NCBI GenBank assembly: GCA_949286295.1
Contig: CASECK010000007.1
Location: 1-16,386 of the forward strand
Direction: 5' to 3'
DNA: 16,386 bases
Source of the DNA: an uncultured bacterium
GTDB taxonomy: Bacteria; Bacillota; Clostridia; Oscillospirales; Oscillospiraceae
Position numbers and translations under genes: made by a program. Below the pieces are notes generated by a model that was not told the DNA's origin, searched no databases, and was given only the letters and a program-made list of their open reading frames with translations. This document shows positions 1 to 6,695 of the stretch, in pieces (the first letter of the stretch is position 1; the number at the start of each line of letters is the position of its first letter).

Positions 1-1279
1 AGGACTGGTATTCAAATTCCAGGTTGTACATGGACACGATGTCCCCGTCCTTGATGCCCATCTGCTCCAGCCGGTCGAACAGGCCGGACTGGCGCAGCTT
101 CTGGTCAAACCAGTTGCGGGACTCAAAGTCAGAGAAATTCACATTGGCAATCAGCCGCTGCAGCCAGGGGGCGTCCACCACCCAGGTGCCGTCAAACTCC
201 TGGATGTCCACCTGGCCGGAGGTGTCCACCTCCGGGGGGCGCTCCACATAGGTGGGCTCGTACACCGCCACCGGGGGCAGGCTCTGGAGCTCCTGGGCGC
301 ACCGGAGCACCAGCTCCCGGGTGCCTTGGTGGGCGGCGGCGGACAGCTCCAGCAGCTCCATCCCCAGCCCCTCCACGTGCTCCCGCAGCCGCTTCAGCAG
401 GGCGGGGTCGGTCATAATGTCCACCTTGTTGGCCGCCACAAGCATCTTCCGGCTGGCCAGCTGGGGGGAGTACTGCCTGAGCTCGGCGTTGATGGCCTCG
501 AAGTCAGCCACCGGGTCCCGGCCCTCGCTGCCCGACACGTCCACCACATGGACCAGCAGGCGGCAGCGGTCGATGTGCCGCAGGAAGTCGTGTCCCAGGC
601 CGGCGCCCCCGGCGGCGCCCTCGATGATGCCCGGGATGTCGGCCATGACGAAGGAGACCCCCTCCTCCACATAGACCACCCCCAGATTGGGGAACAGGGT
701 GGTGAAGTGGTAGTTGGCGATTTTGGGCTGGGCCCGGCTCACCACCGACAGCAGCGTGGACTTGCCCACGTTGGGAAAGCCCACCAGCCCCACGTCGGCC
801 AGCAGCTTCAGCTCCAGCACCACCTCCCGGCTCTCACCGGGCAGGCCGGCCTTGGCAAACCGGGGCACCTGCCGGGTGGGGGTGGCGAAGTGCTGGTTCC
901 CCCAGCCGCCCCGCCCCCCTCTGCACAGCACAAAGGGGGCGTCGTCAGACATATCCTTGATAATCTCCCCGGTCGCCCCGTCCCGGATGACGGTGCCCCG
1001 GGGAACCCGAATCACCAGGTCCTCTCCGTCCCGGCCGGTGCAGCGTTTTCCGCCGCCGTCCATGCCGTTGCCGGCCGCATATTTGCGCTTATAGCGGAAA
1101 TCCATCAGGGTGGACATATGGTCGTCCACCCGCACCACCACATCTCCGCCCCGGCCGCCGTCGCCGCCGTCAGGCCCACCGGCGGCCACATATTTCTCCC
1201 GGTGGAAGGATACCACGCCGTTGCCTCCGTTGCCGGAGCGGACGGCGATTTTCGCGGTGTCTACAAAGGGCGCAGCCAT
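1..1279 (-). CDS. obg: Obg/CgtA GTPase, 3' end cut by window edge
   Basis: Essential ribosome-associated GTPase that acts in 50S subunit maturation and stress signalling in the cytoplasm. Reading the minus strand from the ATG at 1279 gives 426 codons without a stop. Residues 1-158 are the glycine-rich Obg fold (for example GGPDGGDGGRGG near 34-45). The G domain follows with G1 GFPNVGKST at 167-175, G3 DIPG at 214-217, G4 NKVD at 284-287 and G5 SAA at 313-315. The C-terminal OCT domain (about 350-426) ends in a FEFEY-like strand, so only a few residues should lie beyond position 1. The start is fixed by AGGAGG 8 nt upstream. It lies 27 nt downstream of the DUF296 gene and is probably co-transcribed with it. 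The family assignment is secure. Confidence 0.97.
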   Translation of the reverse strand, partial: MAAPFVDTAKIAVRSGNGGNGVVSFHREKYVAAGGPDGGDGGRGGDVVVRVDDHMSTLMDFRYKRKYAAGNGMDGGGKRCTGRDGEDLVIRVPRGTVIRDGATGEIIKDMSDDAPFVLCRGGRGGWGNQHFATPTRQVPRFAKAGLPGESREVVLELKLLADVGLVGFPNVGKSTLLSVVSRAQPKIANYHFTTLFPNLGVVYVEEGVSFVMADIPGIIEGAAGGAGLGHDFLRHIDRCRLLVHVVDVSGSEGRDPVADFEAINAELRQYSPQLASRKMLVAANKVDIMTDPALLKRLREHVEGLGMELLELSAAAHQGTRELVLRCAQELQSLPPVAVYEPTYVERPPEVDTSGQVDIQEFDGTWVVDAPWLQRLIANVNFSDFESRNWFDQKLRQSGLFDRLEQMGIKDGDIVSMYNLEFEYQS

Positions 1280-1306
1280 GGCCGCCACCTCCTCTTTTTC
1301 AAAAAA

Positions 1307-1729
1307 TCAAAATTCCAGCAGGTTCAGGCCCACCGTGCCGCTGAACTTCCGCCCCACCTGGCCGTCCCACACCTGGAGGAACAGCTCCAGGGTGGAACTG
1401 ATGGTGCAGGAGGTGAGATGGCCGGCGTGGACCTCTCCGGTGACAGGGTTCCCGATGGTGATGTGGAGGTGGAGATAGGGCTTCCCCTCCATCCGGGTCA
1501 CGCTCCCCACCAGGGCGGAAATCTCAAAATCTCCCTGATAGCGCCGGGAGTAATACTTCTTTTCCCCGGTGTTGAAAATGCCGAGGGTCACATCATTGGC
1601 GGCTCCCAGAGCGGACACGCAGCCCAGCTGGACGTTCTCCCGCTCCGCCAGGGCGGCGAGCTGCTCCACGACCTCTTCACCCGGGTCCAGCCGCAGCACA
1701 TAGCCCTGGGAAAACTTCCGGTACTCCAT
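1307..1729 (-). CDS. DUF296 / PPC (plants and prokaryotes conserved) domain protein
   Basis: A 140-residue cytoplasmic protein of the PPC/DUF296 fold, the domain also found in plant AT-hook proteins; the bacterial role is not established. Diagnostic features are the N-terminal LRLDPGEEVVEQL, the central GALGAAN-like segment (SALGAANDVTLG), the metal-site-like HLHITIGN and the HAGHL motif with a following CTI strand. The His cluster (HLH, H-x-GH) is the feature proposed to bind metal in structures of this family. The start chosen is the ATG at 1729, preceded by AGGAGG with ideal spacing. A longer in-frame extension to 1792 would run back through the rpmA terminator and is not credible. The gene sits between rpmA and obg, which usually adjoin in Firmicutes, so it is an insertion in the ribosomal operon. 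Confidence 0.88.
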   Translation of the reverse strand: MEYRKFSQGYVLRLDPGEEVVEQLAALAERENVQLGCVSALGAANDVTLGIFNTGEKKYYSRRYQGDFEISALVGSVTRMEGKPYLHLHITIGNPVTGEVHAGHLTSCTISSTLELFLQVWDGQVGRKFSGTVGLNLLEF

Positions 1730-1751
1730 GGGTTCCCTCCTGTTTCGTGAT

Positions 1752-1786
1752 AAAAAAGCCGCAAACGGTTCTCGTTCGCGGCTTTT
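1752..1786 (-). terminator. Intrinsic terminator after rpmA, probably attenuating
   Basis: On the minus strand a GCCGC/GCGGC stem flanked by A/T pairs, with an inner AACG/CGTT pairing and one mismatch, is followed by six T residues (positions 1757-1752). It starts 10 nt after the rpmA stop. The next gene (DUF296) begins only 22 nt beyond, with no room for a separate promoter, so downstream expression must come by read-through or from a promoter inside rpmA. Confidence 0.85.
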
Positions 1787-1796
1787 CGGCAATCAA

Positions 1797-2084
1797 TTAC
1801 TGGGCGGCTTCCTCGATGATGGAGACCTGCTTGCGGTCCTTGCCCAGGCGGTGGAACTTCACCCGGCCGGACTTCATGGCAAACAGGGTGTCGTCGCTGC
1901 CCTTGCCCACGTTCACGCCGGGGTGGATGTGGGTGCCCCGCTGGCGGACCAGCACGTTGCCGGCCAGCACGAACTGGCCGTCGCCCCTCTTGACGCCCAG
2001 GCGCTTGGCCTCGGAATCGCGGCCGTTGCGGGTGGAGCCGACGCCCTTTTTATGGGCGAAAAACTGTAAACCGATGTTCAGCAT
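1797..2084 (-). CDS. rpmA: 50S ribosomal protein L27 with cleavable N-terminal extension
   Basis: A 95-residue L27 of the large ribosomal subunit; the mature N-terminus reaches toward the peptidyl-transferase centre. The start MLNIGLQFF followed by AHKKG is the Firmicutes form: a nine-residue leader ending in QFF that must be removed to expose the conserved AHKKG end. The conserved core GSTRNGRDSEAKRLGVKRGDG and the RQRGT segment are intact. It lies 3 nt after prp, whose product is known from Staphylococcus and Bacillus to make this cut. Length and motifs are normal for the family. Confidence 0.98.
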   Translation of the reverse strand: MLNIGLQFFAHKKGVGSTRNGRDSEAKRLGVKRGDGQFVLAGNVLVRQRGTHIHPGVNVGKGSDDTLFAMKSGRVKFHRLGKDRKQVSIIEEAAQ

Positions 2085-2087
2085 CTC

Positions 2088-2417
2088 TTACACCTCCATG
2101 ACAGAAATATGTTCAGGGTACTCCTCCGCCAGGCGGACAAAGTGGACCATCAGGCCAGCCAGCAGCGCCTGACAGGTGCTCTCGTTGGTCTGGCCCAGCG
2201 CGGCGGGGAGCTTCAGTGAGACGGACGCGTCCTTTTCCCTTACCTTCACCGCCGCCTCCAGGCCGAGCACGTCGTTGACGGTGCACTCGGCCAGCCGGAC
2301 CGCGCTGGTGACGGCGGCGCAGACAATGTCCGCCCCCGCCGGGGCGTATCCGCTGTGGCCCTTGACCTCAAAGCCCACAATGCGGCTGCCCTGGGTGGAA
2401 AATGTGACGGTGGTCAT
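2088..2417 (-). CDS. prp: Ribosomal-processing cysteine protease Prp
   Basis: A 109-residue cysteine protease (YsxB/DUF464 family) that removes the L27 leader. The catalytic pair is visible: His21 in GHSGYA and Cys33 in DIVCAAV, the two signature motifs of the family. The remainder contains a conserved helix ending before EYPEHI. Its ATG overlaps the rplU stop by one base (TGATG), which implies translational coupling. It is followed directly by its substrate gene rpmA, the standard rplU-prp-rpmA order of Firmicutes. Confidence 0.96.
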   Translation of the reverse strand: MTTVTFSTQGSRIVGFEVKGHSGYAPAGADIVCAAVTSAVRLAECTVNDVLGLEAAVKVREKDASVSLKLPAALGQTNESTCQALLAGLMVHFVRLAEEYPEHISVMEV

Positions 2418-2728
2418 CAGGCCTTGATGGCGCCAATCTGCACCTTGGTATAGGGCTGGCGGTGGCCCTGACGCTTGCGGTAGCCCTTCTTGGGGGTGTA
2501 CTTGAAGATGCGAATCTTCTTCCCCTTGCCGTTCTTCACCACGGTGGCCTCCACGCTGGCGCCCTCCACGGTGGGCGCGCCGAAGGTGGCCTTGTCCCCG
2601 TCCAGGACGGCCAGCACCTGGTCGAAGGTGACGGTCTGGCCGGCCTCGGCCTCCAGCTTCTCGATAAAGAGGGTGTCGCCCTCGGCCACCTTATACTGCT
2701 TGCCGCCGGTCACGATAATCGCGTGCAT
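2417..2728 (-). CDS. rplU: 50S ribosomal protein L21
   Basis: A 103-residue large-subunit protein binding 23S rRNA. Signature segments are the N-terminal AIIVTGGKQYKV, the central VLAVLDGDKATFGAP and the C-terminal FKYTPKKGYRKRQGHRQ. The start chosen is the ATG at 2728 (MHAIIV), which gives exactly the usual family length; an upstream in-frame ATG at 2797 would add a non-conserved 23-residue leader that is part of the 5' UTR. AAGGAG lies about 11 nt upstream. First gene of the operon, driven by the promoter at 2810-2838. Confidence 0.97.
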   Translation of the reverse strand: MHAIIVTGGKQYKVAEGDTLFIEKLEAEAGQTVTFDQVLAVLDGDKATFGAPTVEGASVEATVVKNGKGKKIRIFKYTPKKGYRKRQGHRQPYTKVQIGAIKA

Positions 2729-2809
2729 ACTGTATTCAACTCCTTCATAACGGGCTCGCTCTCCCAGGCGGGGGGACCCACTTGAAAACCTGTTCAATGC
2801 GGCTTCGAC

Positions 2810-2838
2810 ATTCTATCAGCTGGCCAGGGCATTGTCAA
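2810..2838 (-). promoter_or_regulatory. Sigma-A promoter of the rplU-prp-rpmA operon
   Basis: On the minus strand a perfect TTGACA (-35) is separated by 17 nt from TAGAAT (-10). Transcription would start near 2803 and leave a ~75-nt leader before rplU. A leader of this size could hold an L21-type autoregulatory structure, but I could not fold one convincingly by eye. Confidence 0.9.
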
Positions 2839-2907
2839 GAGAAAACGGGATATTTTTTGCCCTTTTCCGCCGCCTCCGAAGAACATTCTCCCTTTGATAA
2901 GAATCAC

Positions 2908-2936
2908 TTGCGTTAATTCTCCGCCTGTGCTAAAAT
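2908..2936 (+). promoter_or_regulatory. Sigma-A promoter of the 2970-3347 gene
   Basis: TTGCGT, a 17-nt spacer, then TAAAAT, with a TG dinucleotide one base before the -10 (extended -10). It is divergent to the rplU promoter, with about 70 nt between them. Confidence 0.75.
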
Positions 2937-2969
2937 AGTGCCAACCAATCCAAGCAGGGAGGCGACCCC

Positions 2970-3347
2970 ATGAGATTCAAGCCCGCGCTGCCCGGCCCCG
3001 CCCTGGAGGGGCCGCTCCTGGCCTCCGACTGCGACCGCGCCGCCCAGGTGGGAAAGGTCCGCCTGGGGCAGCGGTGCCTTTATCTGGTTAAGTTCTCCCA
3101 CTCCCTCTACCTGCCCTACAGCCAAATTCTCCACGCCTGGCTGCGCCAGGAGGAGGCCAGCGCCAGCCTGTGCTGCGGCCGGGCCAACTTCGACCAGTTC
3201 TATCTCATGCTCCGGTGCCCCGACGGACAGGTCCGCCGGGGCCAGGTGCCGGACAAGGCCTCCGGCCAGCGCTGCCTGGACCACATCGCGGCGCAAAACC
3301 CGGCCGCCGCCATCGGGTACTATCCAAACAGGGGCGCCGCTCCATAA
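2970..3347 (+). CDS. Conserved hypothetical protein, cytoplasmic, 125 aa
   Basis: I do not recognise a named family. The protein starts MRFKPALPGP, has no signal peptide or membrane segment, and is rich in short beta-like stretches (KVRLGQRCLYLVKF, LYLPYSQI) followed by a Cys-Cys-Gly motif (CCGRANFDQF), a strand (YLMLRC) and a C-terminal helix ending in NPAAAIGY. The arrangement of strands plus a terminal helix is compatible with a small PH-like barrel, but that is only a guess. It has GGGAGG 7-8 nt before the ATG, its own promoter and a downstream hairpin, so it is a genuine single-gene transcription unit. Confidence 0.8.
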   Translation: MRFKPALPGPALEGPLLASDCDRAAQVGKVRLGQRCLYLVKFSHSLYLPYSQILHAWLRQEEASASLCCGRANFDQFYLMLRCPDGQVRRGQVPDKASGQRCLDHIAAQNPAAAIGYYPNRGAAP

Positions 3348-3351
3348 CAGA

Positions 3352-3378
3352 CAGGGCCGCCCCGTTGGGGCGGCCCTG
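3352..3378. terminator. Perfect 12-bp hairpin between convergent genes
   Basis: CAGGGCCGCCCC, a 3-nt loop and the exact complement, located between the 2970-3347 gene and the end of lysC. Neither strand has a good T-tract after it, so it may act as a weak bidirectional terminator or as an mRNA 3'-end stabiliser. Confidence 0.6.
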
Positions 3379-3398
3379 CGCTTGCGCCTTAACGGCCA

Positions 3399-3884
3399 TC
3401 ACGCGTTGCCGAACTCGCTGAAGAAGCGGTCGTGGACCGCCTGGACGGCGGCCTCGGCATCCCGCTCGTCCACCAGGACAGAGACCTTGATTTCGCTGGT
3501 GGAGATCATGTTGATGTTGATTCCGGCGGAGTACAGCGCCTCGAACATCTTGCAGGCCACGCCGGCGTTGTGGGCCATTCCGGCGCCCACCACCGACACC
3601 TTGGCCACCTGCTCGTTGAGCTCCACCGATTTGCAGCCGATGGCCTGCATATTCTCCTCCATAACCTCTCGGGCCCGCTGTCCGTCGTCCCGGGCCACGG
3701 TGAAGCTGATGTCCTTGCTGCCGTCCCGGCCGATGGACTGGAGAATGATGTCCACATTGATGTTCTCCTTGGCCAGGAGGGAAAAGATTTTAAAGGCGAT
3801 GCCGGGCCGGTCGGCCAGCCCCACCAGGGCGACGCGGGAGACGTTTTTATCCTTGGCCACGCCGCTGACGTGAGTTTTTTCCAT
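3399..3884 (-). CDS. lysC: Aspartate kinase beta subunit from an internal in-frame start
   Basis: Inside lysC, Met247 (MEKTHVSG...) is preceded by AAGGAGGT with about 10-11 nt spacing, a stronger ribosome binding site than the one in front of the full-length gene. Initiation there would give a 161-residue protein containing only the two ACT domains. In Bacillus subtilis aspartokinase II the beta subunit is made in exactly this way from an internal start near residue 246, giving an alpha2beta2 enzyme. The position agrees to within one or two residues. That the site is used in this organism is inference. Confidence 0.75.
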   Translation of the reverse strand: MEKTHVSGVAKDKNVSRVALVGLADRPGIAFKIFSLLAKENINVDIILQSIGRDGSKDISFTVARDDGQRAREVMEENMQAIGCKSVELNEQVAKVSVVGAGMAHNAGVACKMFEALYSAGININMISTSEIKVSVLVDERDAEAAVQAVHDRFFSEFGNA

Positions 3885-4622
3885 GGTCTTGACTACCTCC
3901 TTGACTTTTGTGCCGGGATTTCCGCTGAAACTGGACAGGACCTCCAGGTCCACATTGTACCGCTTGGCCATCTCCACCGAGCGGTTGTGGAGCACCTGCG
4001 CGCCCAGGCTGGCCAGCTCCAGCATCTCGTCATAGGTGATCTCATCCAGCTTTCTGGCCCCCTTGACGGTGCGGGGGTCGGCGGTGTAGACCCCGTCCAC
4101 ATCGGTGTATATCTGGCACAGGTCGGCCCGCAGGGAGGCCGCCAGGGCCACCGCGGAGGTGTCTGAACCGCCCCGGCCCAGGGTGGTGACATCGTCATAC
4201 TTGTTGATGCCCTGGAAGCCGGCCACCAGCACAATCTTCCGCTTGTCCAGCTCCTTCTGGATGCGCTCGGTGCGCACCCGCTTGATGCGGGCCGAGGAGT
4301 ACACCGAATCGGTGAGCATCCCCGCCTGCCATCCGGTCAGCGAGACCGCCTGATAGCCCATGCGCTCGATGGCCATGGCGCACAGGGCGATGGAAATCTG
4401 TTCGCCGGTGGACAACAGCATATCCATCTCCCGCTTGGAGGCCCGGGGGTTAATCTCCCCGGCCTTCTCAATCAGCTCGTCGGTGGTGTCCCCCTGGGCG
4501 GACAGGACGGCCACCACGCTGTGCCCCCGGCGGTAGGTCTCGGTGATGATTCGGGCCACATTCCGAATCTTGTCGGCGTCGGCCACAGAGCTGCCGCCGA
4601 ATTTTTGTACAATCAAAGCCAT
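3399..4622 (-). CDS. lysC: Aspartate kinase (lysine-sensitive-type, two ACT domains), alpha subunit
   Basis: Phosphorylates aspartate with ATP, the first committed step to lysine, threonine and methionine. The 407 residues begin with the kinase signature VQKFGGSSV (Lys7), followed by the TGEQ segment (Glu74), TLGRGGSDTSA at 147-157 and TDVDGVYTADPR at 173-184. Residues from about 263 to 407 hold two ACT domains (VGLADRPGIAFKIFSLLAKENINVD; VVGAGMAHNAGVACKMFEALYSAGININMI), where feedback amino acids bind. Length matches Bacillus LysC. A modest GGGGG-type ribosome binding site precedes the ATG, and it is separated from hom by 95 nt with no clear promoter, so it is probably the last gene of thrR-hom-lysC. 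An internal start for a beta subunit is listed separately. Confidence 0.97.
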   Translation of the reverse strand: MALIVQKFGGSSVADADKIRNVARIITETYRRGHSVVAVLSAQGDTTDELIEKAGEINPRASKREMDMLLSTGEQISIALCAMAIERMGYQAVSLTGWQAGMLTDSVYSSARIKRVRTERIQKELDKRKIVLVAGFQGINKYDDVTTLGRGGSDTSAVALAASLRADLCQIYTDVDGVYTADPRTVKGARKLDEITYDEMLELASLGAQVLHNRSVEMAKRYNVDLEVLSSFSGNPGTKVKEVVKTMEKTHVSGVAKDKNVSRVALVGLADRPGIAFKIFSLLAKENINVDIILQSIGRDGSKDISFTVARDDGQRAREVMEENMQAIGCKSVELNEQVAKVSVVGAGMAHNAGVACKMFEALYSAGININMISTSEIKVSVLVDERDAEAAVQAVHDRFFSEFGNA

Positions 4623-4717
4623 GTATCGTTTCCCCCTAAAAGGTCAAATGGTAATCCCTCGCGCCTGGGCGGCGGGCCGCTGTCCTCCGTCCCGGCGCTC
4701 CCCCGCCATTCTATGCC

Positions 4718-5929
4718 TCAGGCCAGCACCCGGAACAGGGAGCGCACCTGCATCCCCTTCAGCCGGTCCAGCAGGGCGGGCCGGGTCATGACAGGGGTGA
4801 GGAAGGCCACCTCCCCGCCGGGCGCGCCCGACCGGGCCAGGGGATGAAGCTCTCCCACCGCCTGCCGGGCCTGCTCCATAGAGCCGGAGGCCCGGACGTA
4901 CCAGGGGCTGCTCAGGCCGTCGTCCGATACCACCAGGCCGGGGTCGCCCTCCTCCCAGTCGTTGCGCCGGTCGCGCTTTAAATCCCGGGCGATATCCATC
5001 ACATCGGCCACCACGGCGGAGGCGGTGGGCATCTTGCCCGCCCCCCGGCCGTAAAACATCACGTCCCCAATGGCGTTGCCGGTGACGGCGATGGCGTTGA
5101 ACACGTCCTCCACCCCGGCCAGGGGGTCCTCCCCGGGCACCAGGTGGGGGGCAACGAAGGCGCACACCTTTCCCTCCGGCTGGCGCAGCGCCCGCCCCAG
5201 CAGCTTGATTTTATAGCCCGCGGAGTCGGCATAGGCCACGTCCTCCAGCGTCACCCCCCGGATGCCCTGGGTGGGCACCTGGCCGGGGTACCCCTGCCGG
5301 CCGAAGGCCAGCGCCGCCAGAATGCAAATCTTCCGGCAGGCGTCGTGGCCGTCCACGTCAGCGGTGGGGTCCTTCTCGGCATAGCCCTTGTCCTGGGCCT
5401 CCTTCAGGGCCTGCTCAAAGGTCAGGCCCGCCCGAATCATCCGGGTGAGGATATAGTTGGTGGTGCCGTTGAGAATCCCGGTGACCTGGCTGAGCTCGTT
5501 GGCCGCCAGGCAGGAGGTCAGGGGCCGCAGGATGGGGATTCCCCCGCCCACACTGGCCTCGAACAGATAGCTGCACCCGTGCTCCCGGGCCAGCTTCAGC
5601 AGCTGGCAGCCGTGGGTGGCCACCAGCTCCTTGTTGGAGCTGACCACGCTCTTGCCCGCCCGCAGGGCCCTGGAGGTGTACTCCAAGGCAACGGTGGCCC
5701 CGCCGATGGTCTCCACCACGATGTCCACCTCGGGGTCGCGCTCAATGACGGAAAACTCCTTCACGAAGCAATCCCGGTAGGGGCTGTCCGGGAAGTCCCG
5801 CACATCCAGAATATACTTCAGCCGCACCAGGCCGTCCACCCGGCGCTCAATCAGACTGCCGTTTTGGGTGAGCAGCTCCGCCACGCCGGAACCCACGGTG
5901 CCAAAGCCCAAAATCGCTACATTCACCAT
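4718..5929 (-). CDS. hom: Homoserine dehydrogenase
   Basis: Reduces aspartate semialdehyde to homoserine with NAD(P)H, the branch point to threonine and methionine. The 403 residues hold an N-terminal Rossmann fold (ILGFGTVGSG at 6-15), SSNKELVATHG with Lys100, the GILNGTTNYIL segment at 151-161, and the catalytic DPTADVDGHDACRK at 187-200. From about 350 the C-terminus contains a short ACT-like region ending FRVLA, a little shorter than the Bacillus enzyme. The ATG at 5929 follows GGAGTGAAG. It lies 54 nt downstream of the ACT regulator gene and upstream of lysC. No homoserine kinase or threonine synthase is nearby in the window. Confidence 0.97.
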   Translation of the reverse strand: MVNVAILGFGTVGSGVAELLTQNGSLIERRVDGLVRLKYILDVRDFPDSPYRDCFVKEFSVIERDPEVDIVVETIGGATVALEYTSRALRAGKSVVSSNKELVATHGCQLLKLAREHGCSYLFEASVGGGIPILRPLTSCLAANELSQVTGILNGTTNYILTRMIRAGLTFEQALKEAQDKGYAEKDPTADVDGHDACRKICILAALAFGRQGYPGQVPTQGIRGVTLEDVAYADSAGYKIKLLGRALRQPEGKVCAFVAPHLVPGEDPLAGVEDVFNAIAVTGNAIGDVMFYGRGAGKMPTASAVVADVMDIARDLKRDRRNDWEEGDPGLVVSDDGLSSPWYVRASGSMEQARQAVGELHPLARSGAPGGEVAFLTPVMTRPALLDRLKGMQVRSLFRVLA

Positions 5930-5983
5930 CTTCGCTTCACTCCATCATTTCTGTATGATTGCGGCCGGTGCCGCGTGTCTCCC

Positions 5984-6424
5984 TTATCCGGCCAGAATCT
6001 CGCACCGGACCACACCGCTGCGGTTGGACACCTGGCTGACCACATCCTCCAGCGAGTCCCGCAGGGCGGAGGTCTCCGCCGTCATGGTGACCACCGCGCA
6101 GCCGCTGACCGGGATGCTCTGGTTGATGGTCAGAATGTTCATCCCCGTCCCGGCCAGCACGTTGAGCACCCCGGACAGGACCCCCGGCTCATCCCGCAGC
6201 AGCACCTGGAAGGTGATGATGCGCCCATGGAGCATATCGTTGAAGGGGCGCACCGCGTCCTTGTACTTGTAAAAGGCGCTGCGGCTGATGCCCACCGCCT
6301 GCACCGCGCTGTTGACCGTCTTCTTCTCTCCCGTCTCCAGCAGGCGCTTGGCCTCGGCCACCTTCCGGAATATCTCCGGCATGGCGCTGGCCTGCACAAT
6401 AAAATACTTTGCCGGACCGCTCAT
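5984..6424 (-). CDS. thrR: ACT-domain regulator, UPF0735 / PheB-ThrR family
   Basis: A 146-residue protein made of an N-terminal helix-turn-helix-like half (VAEAKRLLETGEKKTVNSAVQAVGISRSAFYKYKD) and a C-terminal ACT domain (ITFQVLLRDEPGVLSGVLNVLAGTGMNILTINQSIPV). The family member in B. subtilis (formerly PheB, renamed ThrR) binds DNA and controls threonine biosynthesis genes; here it heads the hom-lysC operon, which supports the same role. The chosen ATG at 6424 has GGGAGG 5-6 nt upstream and gives the family length; the in-frame extension to 6520 overlaps the promoter. The ligand is not visible from sequence, threonine being the obvious candidate. Confidence 0.92.
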   Translation of the reverse strand: MSGPAKYFIVQASAMPEIFRKVAEAKRLLETGEKKTVNSAVQAVGISRSAFYKYKDAVRPFNDMLHGRIITFQVLLRDEPGVLSGVLNVLAGTGMNILTINQSIPVSGCAVVTMTAETSALRDSLEDVVSQVSNRSGVVRCEILAG

Positions 6425-6491
6425 GGCTCCCTCCCGTCCTCGCGCTGCCTCTGTCCGCGTCATGCGGCCATTTGTTTTTCTGTTGTGGTCT

Positions 6492-6520
6492 ATTGTACCA
6501 TATGCGCCCGCCCTTGACAA
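6492..6520 (-). promoter_or_regulatory. Sigma-A promoter of thrR-hom-lysC
   Basis: Minus-strand TTGTCA, 17-nt spacer, TACAAT, with a TG one base before the -10. It leaves a ~60-nt leader before thrR. I see no T-box antiterminator or lysine-riboswitch signature in that leader. Confidence 0.85.
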
Positions 6521-6627
6521 TGCGCAATCCGCCCCGCAAAGTGCGAAACTTTTTTCCGCCGCCTTCGTCGTTTTTTGTCACATCCTACAACGACACCCCG
6601 CCCACCCTCCGGGCGCGGGGCGGGGCC

Positions 6628-6666
6628 TAAAAGAGGCGCCGCGGATGTCTCCATCCGCGGCGCCTC
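6628..6666 (-). terminator. Intrinsic terminator of the penicillin-binding protein gene
   Basis: A perfect 15-bp GC-rich stem (6633-6647 with 6652-6666) around a 4-nt loop is followed on the minus strand by TTTTA. It begins about 30 nt after the stop codon of the gene at 6696-9458. Confidence 0.88.
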
Positions 6667-6695
6667 GGTTCGCTTCTTCCTCCTGACCGGCCCTC

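Noticed and set aside
326..1750. A 474-codon plus-strand open frame opposite obg and DUF296
   Set aside because: A shadow frame rich in His/Gly/Pro; the minus strand encodes Obg with all G motifs.
3352..3378. CRISPR repeat or mobile-element end
   Set aside because: A single perfect hairpin between convergent genes, with no second copy in the window and no transposase.
6425..6491. T-box or lysine riboswitch in the thrR-hom-lysC leader
   Set aside because: The leader is only ~60 nt and lacks the T-box GGGTGGNACCGCG-type sequence or any riboswitch-sized fold.
5144..6517. A 457-codon plus-strand open frame opposite hom and thrR
   Set aside because: No family features and spans two real minus-strand genes and their promoter.
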